DNA of 64,000 bases from Ochotona curzoniae. Its lineage: Eukaryota; Chordata; Mammalia; Lagomorpha; Ochotonidae. The notes below the pieces were generated by a model, which was not told the origin of the DNA, ran no database searches, and saw only the letters and a list, made by a program, of their open reading frames with translations. The position numbers and the translations under genes are program-made. The stretch covers positions 10,414,001-10,478,000 of the forward strand of contig NW_024464918.1 in assembly GCF_017591425.1 (NCBI RefSeq), in the 5' to 3' direction. Below are positions 49,917 to 60,785 of this stretch, one piece after another (positions within the stretch are counted from its first letter, which is position 1; each line of letters opens with the position of its first letter).

Positions 49917-50289
49917 CTATTCTATGGGGCTTTTTTGTTTTTTTCTGCCTTCATTTTTTTTTGTTCAAGATATTTTATTATTATTGTTATTTCACAATAC
50001 ATTTCCATAGACTCCTGGGATTTCTCTTATCCTCTCCCCAATTTCCGCCTCCCCACCTAGATCCTCCATATCATTAATAAAGTATAGTTCTTTATACACA
50101 GTCATATGTCCATCATTACTGGCACGGACAATGGCAGAGAATACAGTATCCTACTGTCGAGATACAGTAACAGTTTCATTGTAAGTCCATCTTTGTCTGG
50201 AAGTAGAGATGCATGCTACATTGTATCCTCACACCTGGATATGTTAGTCTCCATTTCACAGTTACTGTACATCCCCTTAAACGAAAAAT

Positions 50290-50500
50290 CACAATACAAA
50301 ATCAACAATAGGAAAAAAAATAGAAATTTACAATGCCATGAAGTTAAATAACATGCTATTAAATGACTAACGTGTAGCTGAAGAAATGAAAATCAAGAAC
50401 CTTCCTGAAGAAAATGATGCTACTGCATGATCTATGAGTCACTGAATGATTTCATCAGACGAAAATGTTTTGAAGAGATGAAACTAACAGAAAACAACAA
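50290..50500 (+). mobile_element. Inverted L1 ORF2 patch inside the L1
   Basis: Plus-strand conceptual reading gives MKLNNMLLND followed by RVAEEMKIKNLPEENDAT, which resembles the L1 ORF2 segment between endonuclease and reverse transcriptase. Its host element is on the minus strand, so this piece is inverted relative to it. Edges are approximate. Confidence 0.5.
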
Positions 50501-50719
50501 AACCCATGCGATATAGTTTCCTCTGATTTTTGTTGGTGAAGCGTGTCTCTTCTAGACAATAAATAGATGGGTTTTGTTTTTTAATCTGGTCTACTAATCT
50601 ATGACGTTCGATTGAGCTTAAGCCATTTATATTTAGAATTTAATATGAATGGATGGTACTTTGGTCCTGTCATTTTAGGAACGGGTTGTTCACTGGTTTA
50701 GTCTTCTGTTGTCATTTCA

Positions 50720-52059
50720 CTGGGATGTTCTTCCCATTTGCCTTTGGTTTTGTTGGGTGCTATTCCTCTTCTCTGTCAAGAGAACATCTTGAAGCATCAT
50801 TTGTAGAGCAGGTTTGGAAGAGGCAAATTCTTTTAACTTTTCTTTGTTGTGGAAGAATTTTATTTCATTTTCAAAGACAAAAAAAGCCTTACTAGATATG
50901 TTATCCTAGGCCGACATTTTTTTTTTCTTTTAGAAACTGGAATATGTCACTCCATTCTCTTCTTGCCTGTAGAGTTTCCTGTGAGAGATCTCCTGTGAGC
51001 TTAATTGGCATTCCTTTATATGTCAATTGATTTTTTTCACATGCACATTTAAGGATCTTTTCCTTATGTTCGATTGAAGAGAGCTTGATGATCATGTGTC
51101 TTGGTGAAGATTACTTTTGATCAAGCCTGTTGGGAGTTCTGTGTGCCTCCTGGATCTTGTTTCCCAATTCTTTCTCTAGATCAGGGAAATTTTCCTTGAT
51201 TATTTCATTAAATACATTTGCAAACTCAGCTTCTCTTTCTGCACCTTTTGGGACTCCCATTACCCTTATATTTGGCCTCTTAATAGTGTCTTTCGGGCCC
51301 AGCGCGGTAGCTCAAGTGGTTAAGGTCCTCGCCTTGTACACCCAAGATCCCACATGGGCGCCGGTTCTAATCCCGGCAGCCCCGCTTCCCATCCAGCTCC
51401 CTGCCTGTGGCCCGGGAAAGCAGCCGAGGACGGCCCAAAGCTTTGGGACCCTGCACCCACGTGGGAGACCCGGAAGAGGTTCCTGGCTTCGGATCGGCAT
51501 AGCATCGGCCCGTTGCGCTCACTTGGGGAGTGAATCATTGGAGGGAAGATCTTCCTCTCTGTCTCTCCTCTCTGTATATCTGCCTTTCCAATAAAAAAAT
51601 AATAAAAATAAATCTTTTAAAAAAAGATAGTGTCTTTCAATTCCTGAATACTTTTTTGGCCTGATCCAGCTCTGCTTCCAGCTTTTTGTTTGCTTCCCAC
51701 TGATGATAGGAAATATCTTCCAATCCTGAGATTCTTTCTTCTGCTTGCTTCATTCTATTTTGGAGACTCTCCAATGTACTTTTAATTTGCTCTACTGTGT
51801 TCTTAATTTCTGATTTATCAGTCTTGATTTGCTCTATTGCTGCTATTTCTTGTGTAACATGTTACTTAAATTGTTTGAACTCTTGTACGTACTTCTCATT
51901 GTTGATCAGGAGCTTTATAAATGAGTTTTCTGAATTCTGTATCCCTATTTTCTTGATGTCTTCCTCAATCTACTCTGAGGTAGCATAGGTTTGCACCTTT
52001 GCAGGGGAGTCTTCAGTAATATTCATTGTGCCTTTGTGTCTTCTTTTGCTCTTGGTCAT
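50720..52059 (-). pseudogene. Decayed L1 ORF1 (RNA-binding chaperone protein)
   Basis: The intact L1 protein is an RNA-binding trimer that coats L1 RNA. Start codon at 52059-52057 (MTKSKRRHKGTMNITED). A heptad-rich coiled-coil region follows (about 51960-51640), then the conserved C-terminal block DLSQETLQARREW (near 50975). Without the SINE the frame spans about 1.0 kb, close to the ~340 residues of the family. In-frame stops include TAG at 51970-51972 and TAA at 51862-51864. Further frame changes follow position 50901. It is not functional. Confidence 0.85.
51283..51638 (+). mobile_element. Young C-type SINE with perfect TSD, inside L1 ORF1
   Basis: The SINE (51295-51626) opens gggcccagcgcggtagctca and keeps an intact-looking pol III B box, GGTTCTAATCC (51363-51373), and a CpG-rich body. 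The tail is AATAAA-rich. Target-site duplication atagtgtctttc (51283-51294 and 51627-51638), perfect. It lies antisense to the host ORF1. It is the least decayed SINE in the window. Confidence 0.92.
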
Positions 52060-52368
52060 TTTACTTCTAGTTCTCAGATTCTTCTCCTTGGGGCAGGTTT
52101 ATCAAACTGTGTCACCCACAGGTCTAGTTGTGCCACTCCCTCCAGCATGTTCCATATCTGGGTTCTTATGTTAAATTTCCACCATGGTCTCTGTAGCCCC
52201 AGCTCCTGCCTTACCAATCTCCACCTCCTGTGATATCATGCTGAGGTTGCACTGTTGTCTCTGCAACCTTTCTCCCACTTCCAGTTGGAGCAGGTCCCAG
52301 GATTAGTGAGACACCAGGAGTCCTATATAGCTAGGTTGTTGATGATGATAATCTTGCAAGAACCTGTT

Positions 52369-52770
52369 GGTCATTAGGTCTGGGTGCCACAATGCTAGGT
52401 TACAGTCAGTATTATTTTCCTGTAGGACCAGTGCAATTCACTGAACTCAGTGAGTTCTCTCCCAGCTCAGCACATGAGCAGTTTACTGTTGTCCCTTGCA
52501 GTCCTAAAATTTTTCCCACACTGTACAAAATGGTGCCTGATGTGCCATTACTATAGTTCTTGATCTGCTGGCCATCAGGTCTGAGGGCTACCCAGACCTG
52601 TCTTGGGTGGAACTTGTAGAATGCCACATTGCTGCAGTTCACTGAGTTAGAAATTAGTTCACTCCCAGCTCAATGTATGCTCAGTCCTTTCCCTTGCCTT
52701 TGCCTCCTTAAGCAAAATAGTACCCAATTCAGCTCTAGGGGGCTAACTGGGCTATGAAATACACCCTGTT
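52369..52770 (-). repeat. Two ~201-bp tandem segments in the L1 5'UTR
   Basis: ggtcattaggtctgggtgcc at 52369 matches ggccatcaggtctgagggct at 52570. gtgcaattcactgaactcag at 52431 matches ctgcagttcactgagttaga at 52632. Both pairs are 201 bp apart, as expected for two diverged monomers of a tandem 5'UTR. Confidence 0.65.
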
Positions 52771-53159
52771 CTCGCACTGCTTGTCTGGGATCTGCTGCTC
52801 TGTCTCTGCTCCTGGTGAAATCAAACGGACCAGCAGGACAGACAGTTCTTTGTCTGGGTTCACTTTCCAGCTCCCAGTGAAAGTCCCTTCCCACCTGGTT
52901 GTTGATGGAGTTCCGGTTGCTGGTGGAGTTCAGATAGCCATTAGCTGAATTCTCCTGGAGCGTCAGTCACTGCAACATCACACCATTGTTTTCGTTTCCT
53001 TCCTGTGTCTGTCAGTCTCCAGGTACCCCTCTGCTATTGTCTGTCCTCTCCTATTTCCTGGAATGTGTCCTCTCTGCTTCATCCTGATTAAATGTTTCTC
53101 CATCCGTTTAAACGTGTCCTTACCCTATTACGCCATCTTGATCATCTTCCTATTCTATG

Positions 53160-54855
53160 TTTTTAAGATAACTCAATTTCCAAAAAAATTCTTATTTCTA
53201 CTCCTGTAACTTCATGCATAGTTTTACCTCTAAAACATCATTAAACAAATATAATCCTGCATTTAATCAACTGTCTTTTATTTCATGACACCTACTGTGA
53301 GTTTTCAATACATGAGATCCTTTGAATGACAACAAAGGCAGAAACGTAAGTTACAATTAGCATACATCATTATACCATCATTCTCACAGTTATCAGATTT
53401 TTAACTCATTTTTATTTCAATTGATGATGATTTTCCTGTACAACAATGAGCATTCTTTATTTGATTTTGTAGGATATAATGGAAAACCTTAACCATCACT
53501 CCTACTGTTTGCAGGAACAAGTACAGAAATCTAACCTTGTGTAAATTTAACAAGGACTTTTTCTTTTACCACTTTTCTGTGGCTGAGGAATGATAGAACA
53601 GGATTAATGGGCAAGTTTCTTTCACTCAAAAATCATTTTTAAACCCATTTAACTTCAGACTTAACAATGGGATGTGGTAAGCACTCCCTTCACCTCCCAT
53701 GCCCCCGTTCCATTTATGGTAGCCCTATAGAAAGGCTTGAAGCTTAGAGTACACTGCAAATGTTAACACGAAACCACTGACCAATAGCCTGATGTCAAAA
53801 ATCCGGAGAATCTGACAGAAGCTGTGGAGCAGTCCTGGTATTCTTGGTACTTAAAATGTGTGAGAGAAATACCAATATCCTTGGACAACGACTTTGCACA
53901 TTGAAGCTATAATTGCCAAGTGACCAGATGTCAATATAGTCAGCTCCCTGAAATGGCTATAGGAATTCTATGGGGTCTGCAATGCTGAGATACTTAGTTA
54001 TCTTGCTAACAGCAAAATATACTACTGTCACCAAGCCTTTCATATGCGGTGCCTTTAGAAGTCAATTCCCTTTAAAGATCAGTGATTTGAAGCGCCTTAT
54101 CTGTTAACTACCAGTGATAACAAACACAGGGACATCACAGCCAGTAATACTCTAAGCATGATATCTATACATTTCTCTTCATTTGCCCATCCCTATCATA
54201 TGCTAATCTTACCCAAGTAATTCTTTGGTTAAAGGAATGGTCACATTCAAATATTCTAAAGCAAAATCCAGGAACTTGGGTAGATCATCTTAATTTACAT
54301 GTATAAGCTTATAAGATTATATGTATTATGTATCATATTACATATTATAACCATTAGAGAAAACAGGGGTAAGTTTTACATTTCTCACAGACCTCAGACC
54401 ATCAAAATTGTTGAATGACACAAAGTAAGATGATTCTAAAACCCTTTATGACACTTAAGGAAGCATTATCTACTACATATATTAATTCATTGTATGGATC
54501 AGCCTTAAGAATATGTCCTATATTTACGAATATTTAATCCAATTCTAAAATGTTTTGACACTTTTTACTCTGCATTTCCACCTACTTGAATATTTACAAT
54601 GATTAGTAAAATTATCCTGTGCATTTTATTTTTTGTTATAACTAAATCCAAAATGCTCAAACCTCAAATTCTTCATATTTAAAAAGTTCAATTAAATTAA
54701 ATGTGTCTCAACATAATGTTTAGCACTTAACATGTTTATTTAGCTTATTAGAACAACAGATCTTTACTTAGCAAACAACTAAATTAGACAACTACAATAT
54801 GATCTATTTAAGGAATATTAAAACATTAAGAAATACATAGTCATAACCACAAAAT
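53160..54855. other. AT-rich unique sequence
   Basis: Nothing recognised. Confidence 0.35.
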
Positions 54856-54874
54856 ACACACACACACACACACA
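54856..54874. repeat. (AC)n microsatellite
   Basis: About 19 bp of AC dinucleotides. Confidence 0.9.
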
Positions 54875-55397
54875 TTTAACTGGAACAATTTCTTATTTCC
54901 AGCATACTGATAAGCTATAAAACTGTCAAAAAGAAAGAAATCAGACAAATTGACATTAAAAACTTTGGTGATTATAATCAAGGTAGTATACAATTTTAGA
55001 AAATTGCATACAGTTATCTCTGTTTGCAGAAAATTTGCCTTATTATTCTCTTCAGGTATCAAAATCCATGGATGCTCAAGTTTCTTATGAAAACTGATAT
55101 AATATCTGGACATACCCTTCAAATATCCTATCAGGTACATTATATCATTACTAGGTCATATACAAAACATGCTATGCCAAGAGTTATTAAATCAAATTAT
55201 TTAAATGACAGTGATTTGGAAAATGATGTGCAATTGAGTATAAATACATTTTTTAAAAAATATTCCTAATCAGTGGTTAACAAATATCTGAATTCAAGTA
55301 AATACCATACATACTGAAAATTGAGGATATCTTACATTTCAAAATTTTCAATTCACAATTTAAAGAGATGTTCAATCAATTTCAAAATGTCACTAAA
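54875..55397. other. AT-rich unique sequence
   Basis: Nothing recognised. Confidence 0.3.
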
Positions 55398-55740
55398 AAA
55401 GTTGGAGTTACGGGGTCCAGTGTGGTAGCCTAGTGCCTGAAGTCCTCACCTTGCTAGCACCGGTTCTAATTCAGGCAGTCCGGCTTCCCATCCAGCTCCC
55501 TGCTTGTGGCCTGTGAAAGCAGTCCAGGATGGTCCCAAGGCCTTCGGACGCTGCACCCATGTGGGAGACCCAAAAATGGCTCCTGGCTTCAGATCAGCTC
55601 AGGTCCAGCCGTTGTGGCTGCTAGGGGAGTGAATCAACTGACAGAAGATCTTCCTCTCTGTTTCTCCTCCTCTTTGTACATCTGACTTTCCAATGAGACT
55701 AAATAAATCTTCTAAAAAAAATTTTTAAAGTTGGAGTTAC
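55398..55740 (+). mobile_element. C-type SINE with 14-bp perfect TSD
   Basis: SINE 55412-55726 (ggggtccagtgtggtagcct head) with duplicated aaagttggagttac at 55398-55411 and 55727-55740. The target looks like the tail region of the older antisense SINE that continues at 55741. Confidence 0.92.
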
Positions 55741-56010
55741 AGATAGAAAGACAGAGACATAAAGAGAACTTTCATGTACTGACTCAGTCCTCAAGTGGCA
55801 TCAATGGCCAGGACTGGCTGAGCTGAAGCCAGGAGCCAGAAGCTTCTTCCGGGTATCCCCCGTGGGTGGTAGGGGCCCAGGTACTTAGACCACCATCTGC
55901 TGCTTTCCCAGGCCACCAACAGAGAGCTAGATGAGAGGTAACAAGGCCAGCACACCAATTGGCATACATATGCGATGCTGGCATCAAATGTAGCAGCAGC
56001 TTTACCCATT
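55741..56010 (-). mobile_element. Older C-type SINE, antisense
   Basis: agatagaaagacagagacat, gagctgaagccaggagccag, aagcttcttccgggtatccc, catctgctgctttcccaggc. Its A-rich tail side was split off by the young SINE to its left. Confidence 0.7.
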
Positions 56011-56079
56011 CTACCCAATGCAAGTCCCAGAGAGAAATTGAAAGCAACTAGGAAAAATACGACATCTGAGGCATAAATG

Positions 56080-57420
56080 AACAAACAGAAACGGCAGAAA
56101 TGTTCATTAGATATTATCAGTGTTAAGGGAGAAGGCAGTAAGACAACCTCTTCAAACGCTCAAGCATGCAAACAAAGGATAAAACGGAGAACTTATCTCA
56201 GCAAATGCTCAACAGCATTAGCCACCAGGGAAATGGAAATCGGAATCACAAGAAGGTGTCACCTAATATCCCTCTCAGAATTGCCCTCATCCAAAAGTGA
56301 GACTCACAAATGCTGGCGAGGAGGTGGAGATGGGAACACATACATAGAGTTAGTGCCAAGTACATGAATACAGCAACTATGGAAAAGGGTGCTGACATTT
56401 CCTACAAAACTAGAGTGAGAACTGCCACGTGATCCAGCGGTTCTACTACCAGGCATATACTCCAAAACACTTGAACAGAACGAGCCATGGTTATACCTGC
56501 ACGGCTCACAATAGCAAAACATTTGGAATCAATCAAGGTATCCATCATTAGATAAATGGATAAAGAAAAATGGGGTGTATATACACAATGCGTTATAATC
56601 CCATTATATAAAGAATAAAACACTGCACAGTAGTGCTAAAGCTAGCAGGCACAGGGATTCCAAATACACGCTGGTTCTAATCCCAGTGACCCTGCTTCCC
56701 ATTCAGCTCCCTGCTTGTGGCCTAGGAAGGCAGCTGAGGACGGCCCAAAGCCTTGGGACCCTGCACCCACGTTGGAGACCCGGAGGATGCTCCTGGCTCC
56801 TGGCATTGAATTAGTTCAACTCCAGCTGTTGCGGTCACTTGGGGAGTGAATCAGCAGATGGAAGATCTTCTCTGTCTCTCCTCCTCTCTAAATATCTGAC
56901 TTCCCAATAAAAATAAATCTTAAAAAAAAAAGTGAAATGCTACCATTTGAGCAGAATGCATTCAACTGGAGGACATCACACTGAAATATCCCACACCCAG
57001 AAAGACAAAGAACCATCTGTTCCCCCTTATATGTGGGAGTTACAAATAAATAAGAAAAAGAAAAAAATGTCTTTATCATTATTTTTGCAAATATAATTTT
57101 GTAAAACTTTTACACCTTTGTCAGATGAGTGGTTAAGAACATTATACTATGATAGTTTCAATGATCTAGGATTATTACTTTATAATTTAGTGCCAGCAAG
57201 AGAATTGATAACTTTTCTATTCAATTATTATTTCTAGCCATTGTCTCTCATCCTGCTTAATGAAGATCTTGCTGTTCACTTGTTAAGCTATTCAGTGAAA
57301 TATTAAGCTTTTCACTGTAATATGAATCTAATTTATATTACCTCAAAAGTTAGTGAAAAAAGAAAAGAATAAGGAGGAGGAAAAGGAAGGAGGTTGGGAA
57401 TATCATTGTGTTGTCAGAAT
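56080..57420 (+). mobile_element. 5'-truncated L1 (ORF2 C-terminus and 3'UTR), split by a SINE
   Basis: Sense order: aaatgctcaacagcattagc (56205), ctggcgaggaggtggagatg (56314), tagataaatggataaagaaa (56550), and after the SINE ggaggacatcacactgaaat (56971) and cccttatatgtgggagttac (57025). The 3'UTR shares agtttcaatg with the L1 at 14825-16240 and ends in a purine-rich tract (57355-57400). Decayed. Confidence 0.85.
56622..56933 (+). mobile_element. C-type SINE inside L1
   Basis: cactgcacagtagtgctaaa head, ggttctaatcccagtgaccc (B box), gcccaaagccttgggaccct, aataaaaataaatc tail. The L1 sequence resumes directly after it. TSD not clear. Confidence 0.85.
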
Positions 57421-57577
57421 TTACTTAAGCTATTAAATATTAATTAATTTTTTAAATTAAAAACTGTACCAAAATAGAAAAAAAGTATAAAACTGCCTGT
57501 CTAGAATTCTACAAACACAAAAACTGCATTTCAAACAAAAAGGCAGAGATCTTCTCATAACGCACAGCAGGTTAAAG
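57421..57577. other. AT-rich spacer
   Basis: Nothing recognised. Confidence 0.3.
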
Positions 57578-57919
57578 AATTACCCACCATGGGACCAGCA
57601 CTGCAGCCTTGTAGCTGACATCCTCTCCTTGCGTGCACCGGGATCCCAAACAAGGACTGCTTCTGCCCCATCTGGTACACTTCCCATCCAGCTACCAGCG
57701 TGTGGCCTGGGAAAGCAGTGCAGGACAGCCTGAAGCCTTCAGACCCTGCACCTGCACAGGGAACCCAGTAAAAGCTCCAGGCTTCAGATCAGCTCAGCTC
57801 TGGCAGCTGTGGCCACTTGGGGAGTGAACCAGAGGATGGAAGATATTTCTCTCTCCTCCTCTCTGTGTATCTGACTTGCCAATAAAAATAAATATCTTCC
57901 AAAAAAACATTGCCCACAA
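57578..57919 (+). mobile_element. C-type SINE with TSD
   Basis: Body 57590-57907 (gggaccagcactgcagcctt, cggcc-poor variant with cttcccatccagctaccag). Approximate duplication aattacccacca (57578-57589) and cattgcccacaa (57908-57919), three mismatches. Confidence 0.78.
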
Positions 57920-58164
57920 AAACTCCAAACTGTAAGAACTCTAAAAGTCTTCCTTAAGAATCCTTCCTAAATGTTAGTAAGTGATACTAAACAGATATAC
58001 AGTATTATTCACTCATTCACAAATGAGTGTAAAATGTAAGAAACAATAATGATATTAATAAATATATAATTTCTTACTGTTTAACTTTATATGAAATGTA
58101 GTAACTGCTTAGGTAAAGTAAGAATTATTAATATAGCTTGAGATTTATAGCATTCTTAACCATT

Positions 58165-58400
58165 AAAACAGAAGCCAGCATTATGGCTTAGTGGATAAAC
58201 CCACCACCTGCAAGACACAGATGTGAATCCCAGCTGCCATTTCCAATGCAGCTCAACGCTAACACACGTGGGAAAACAGCACAAAATAGCCTAAGTCATT
58301 GGGCCCCTGGTCACTGCCATGGGAGACATGGAAGAAGCTCCTGGCTTCTGGCTTTAGACTGGCCCAACTCTGGCCATTGTGACCATAGATAGATAGATAC
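58165..58400 (+). mobile_element. Older C-type SINE
   Basis: gaagccagcattatggctta head, gtgggaaaacagcacaaaat, agacatggaagaagctcctg, ggcccaactctggccattgt. It ends at a (GATA)n run near 58386-58399. Confidence 0.7.
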
Positions 58401-58639
58401 AAACATCTTCTTTGAAACACTGAAAAGAAAGCAATTGACAAAGATCAAAAATTAAGTGGATGTCTCCCCACTAAATGTGGAATGACAGAATATAACTTCA
58501 CAACATGCTGCTATGTGTGCCACATGATGCCATGAAGCTTAAACTGATCATTAAAATAAGAGAGAAAATAATAGTGTGAAGTGAAAATTCAAAGAATCGA
58601 ATGTTTCAAAGTCATGTTTACTAAACTTTTTGCATCCAA

Positions 58640-59310
58640 AATAAAGAATTCTTCTATATAGATATGGTTACTGAATTAATAATGTATTGTCTAAATACTG
58701 GAAAAAACATCTGAAAACTCTACAAGGTTAACACAGTTTTAAAAAATAAGAAAACAATTTGAATGATGATTTCTCAAAACTAATATGTGAATGAGACTTT
58801 GCACGCACATGTACATACAGCACACAATAAAATTTTGGTGAAGGTGGAATTCCTGTTGATGAAAATGCAGAATGGTGTAACAGCACAGAAAATGATTTGA
58901 CAGCAACACTAAAAGTCAAACACAGTTACAATATAACCCAGCAACTTCATTCCTAAGTACGTATTCAACAAGGTAAATAAAAACATAAGTCTGGCATGAT
59001 ATACAACAGGAAAAATTGAAATATACATTCCAAGTATCCACTGAAAGATAAATAGATAAAATAAAACATGGTTGAACCATGCAATGAAATATTTAGTCAT
59101 AAAAACCAATAAAGAACTTGTAAACAATATAATATGAAATAATATTTTAAGGGAAATGAAACACTCACCACATATTTTATAATTCCATTTATTAAAAAAA
59201 AACATCTAAAATATGCAAGTTCTTAGAGACAGAAAACACATTAATGGCTGCTGAAGGCATTAAACTCATGAAAGCAATTTTAGTTTTTCCTACAAATGGA
59301 ACTTTATGAC
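58640..59310 (+). mobile_element. Old L1 C-terminal/3'UTR remnant
   Basis: cctgttgatgaaaatgcaga, caatataacccagcaacttc (58928), acaggaaaaattgaaatata, atggttgaaccatgcaatga (59068). The order fits an old L1 ORF2 C-terminal region. Limits are approximate. Confidence 0.5.
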
Positions 59311-60424
59311 CAAAAAAAAAACCAAAAAACATGTGTCCATCATTAATATTATATAATTAGAACAAAACAAGTAATGAACATATATGTAATATCTGAAAGT
59401 ATAAAAAAAAGTCCAATAGAAAAACAAGAAAATATTTGTGAATACATGGTAGGCAAAATGTCTTTGACAGAACAAATCATTAACCATCAATGAAAAAATA
59501 ATCAGTTTGTCAGTTTGCCGTTTTAATAATTTGGGGGAGGCAAGGTAAATATTTGCTGAAGTTGTCACAGTGCGTGTGGGATGCCCAAATGAGAGAGGTG
59601 AAGTTCTTACTGGATGCAATCATACAAATTAGAAGACTGAAAATACAGAACAAATAAACAAACACACGTAAGCTCTTTAGAACTTAAGCAAAATAGGGAC
59701 AGTCAAAAAGAAAACTAGGTATTACCCAACATCTATTGAAATGAAAGGACTTGGTTCACTTTGGCGACAGAAACCCTAAAATTGGAATGACACCGAGATC
59801 AGCATTGTCTTTAAACAATGATTTCAAAACACTCTGTATTTTAAAAAAGAATGAAAAAGTGGAAAAACTGATATCAAATATTGATGGGAGTTGGGAAGAA
59901 GCAAAATGGAAGAACACAGAAATAACTTAGCATTTACATTTCAGTAACAGGAAATGCAGCATTGGCTCCCCAACACTGCAGAAAGATTTCATTTCAATAA
60001 AAACACATACTTCTTGTTGAATCTTAGATTTCCACACGTCACACGGGGAATTGCAAGGAAATGGCACAAGATTCTGGGATAAACCAGTAGAGAAATCAAT
60101 ATTGGATGTATTTGCTCACAGACTGCCTGAATTATAATGTGAGCTAGATTGAAAAAAGTACGTCTGAACTTCGTTGAATATCCGTAATGTTGAGGGATTA
60201 TTGAAAGGAAGAGATCAATAGGGAAAGAAGACAGAAACTTAGCACTATCCATCCGAGTCCTAGCCATAATGCCCCTCCTCCACAGGACAAAACAGCAAAG
60301 TATAAAATTTTCCAGCCCAGCTCTCAAAGCATTTATTACATTCCTTAATTTTAAAAAACGTCTATACCTACAACGTCATGATACACTGAAATAGAACAAT
60401 GATGAATGACAAAATTATGATCAT
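59311..60424. other. Unique sequence
   Basis: Nothing recognised. Confidence 0.35.
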
Positions 60425-60620
60425 TGTTGAAGTACTATACTATTATTATTTATTATTAAAAATAATTTTAACATATTTATTTTTATTGTCTATTATGTGT
60501 TTTATAAATATATTTATTTTATATACATTATAAATATATTTATTACCTATTTATTATCCTTATATCTATTATAATACTTATTATCTATTATTATTAAAAA
60601 ATAAAAGATAACTATTTTTA
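60425..60620. repeat. AT-only low-complexity tract (TTATTA/TATT words)
   Basis: Nearly pure A/T with repeated ttatta and atttatt units, just left of the mitochondrial insertion. Confidence 0.8.
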
Positions 60621-60714
60621 AAAACCAGATTTAGTAAACTAGAAATTTTATTTATGTGGTTGCTAATATACCCCACAATACTGACATAGCAATTATATTT
60701 TTTACAAAATCTAA

Positions 60715-60785
60715 GTTGATGTAGCTTAATGACTAAAGCAAGGTACTGAAAAATGCCTAGAGGAGTTTGGGAGGCATGTGTCCCA
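60715..60785 (+). pseudogene. NUMT tRNA-Phe remnant
   Basis: Matches mitochondrial tRNA-Phe from gttgatgtagcttaatgact through an aaagcaaggtactgaaaaat stretch. The 3' half is degraded and the acceptor stem cannot close. Confidence 0.85.

Larger units (their letters stand above)
49917..53159 (-). mobile_element. L1 insertion with both ends and ORF1 but nearly no ORF2
   Basis: Perfect 10-bp duplication ctattctatg at 49917-49926 and 53150-53159. The minus-strand 5' end (53149 downwards) begins gaagatgatcaagatggcgt, the usual L1 5'UTR start. In order along the minus strand come a 5'UTR of about 1.1 kb with tandem segments, a decayed ORF1 (52059 to about 50720), an odd region holding an inverted ORF2 piece (50290-50500), and a 3'UTR (about 50285-49969) with an A-rich tail (49968-49927). 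A normal ORF2 of nearly 4 kb is missing. A young SINE (51295-51626) sits inside ORF1. Confidence 0.8.

Noticed and set aside
51130..51594. 154-codon open frame
   Set aside because: It crosses from antisense L1 ORF1 into the young SINE. It is an artefact of the nested insertion.
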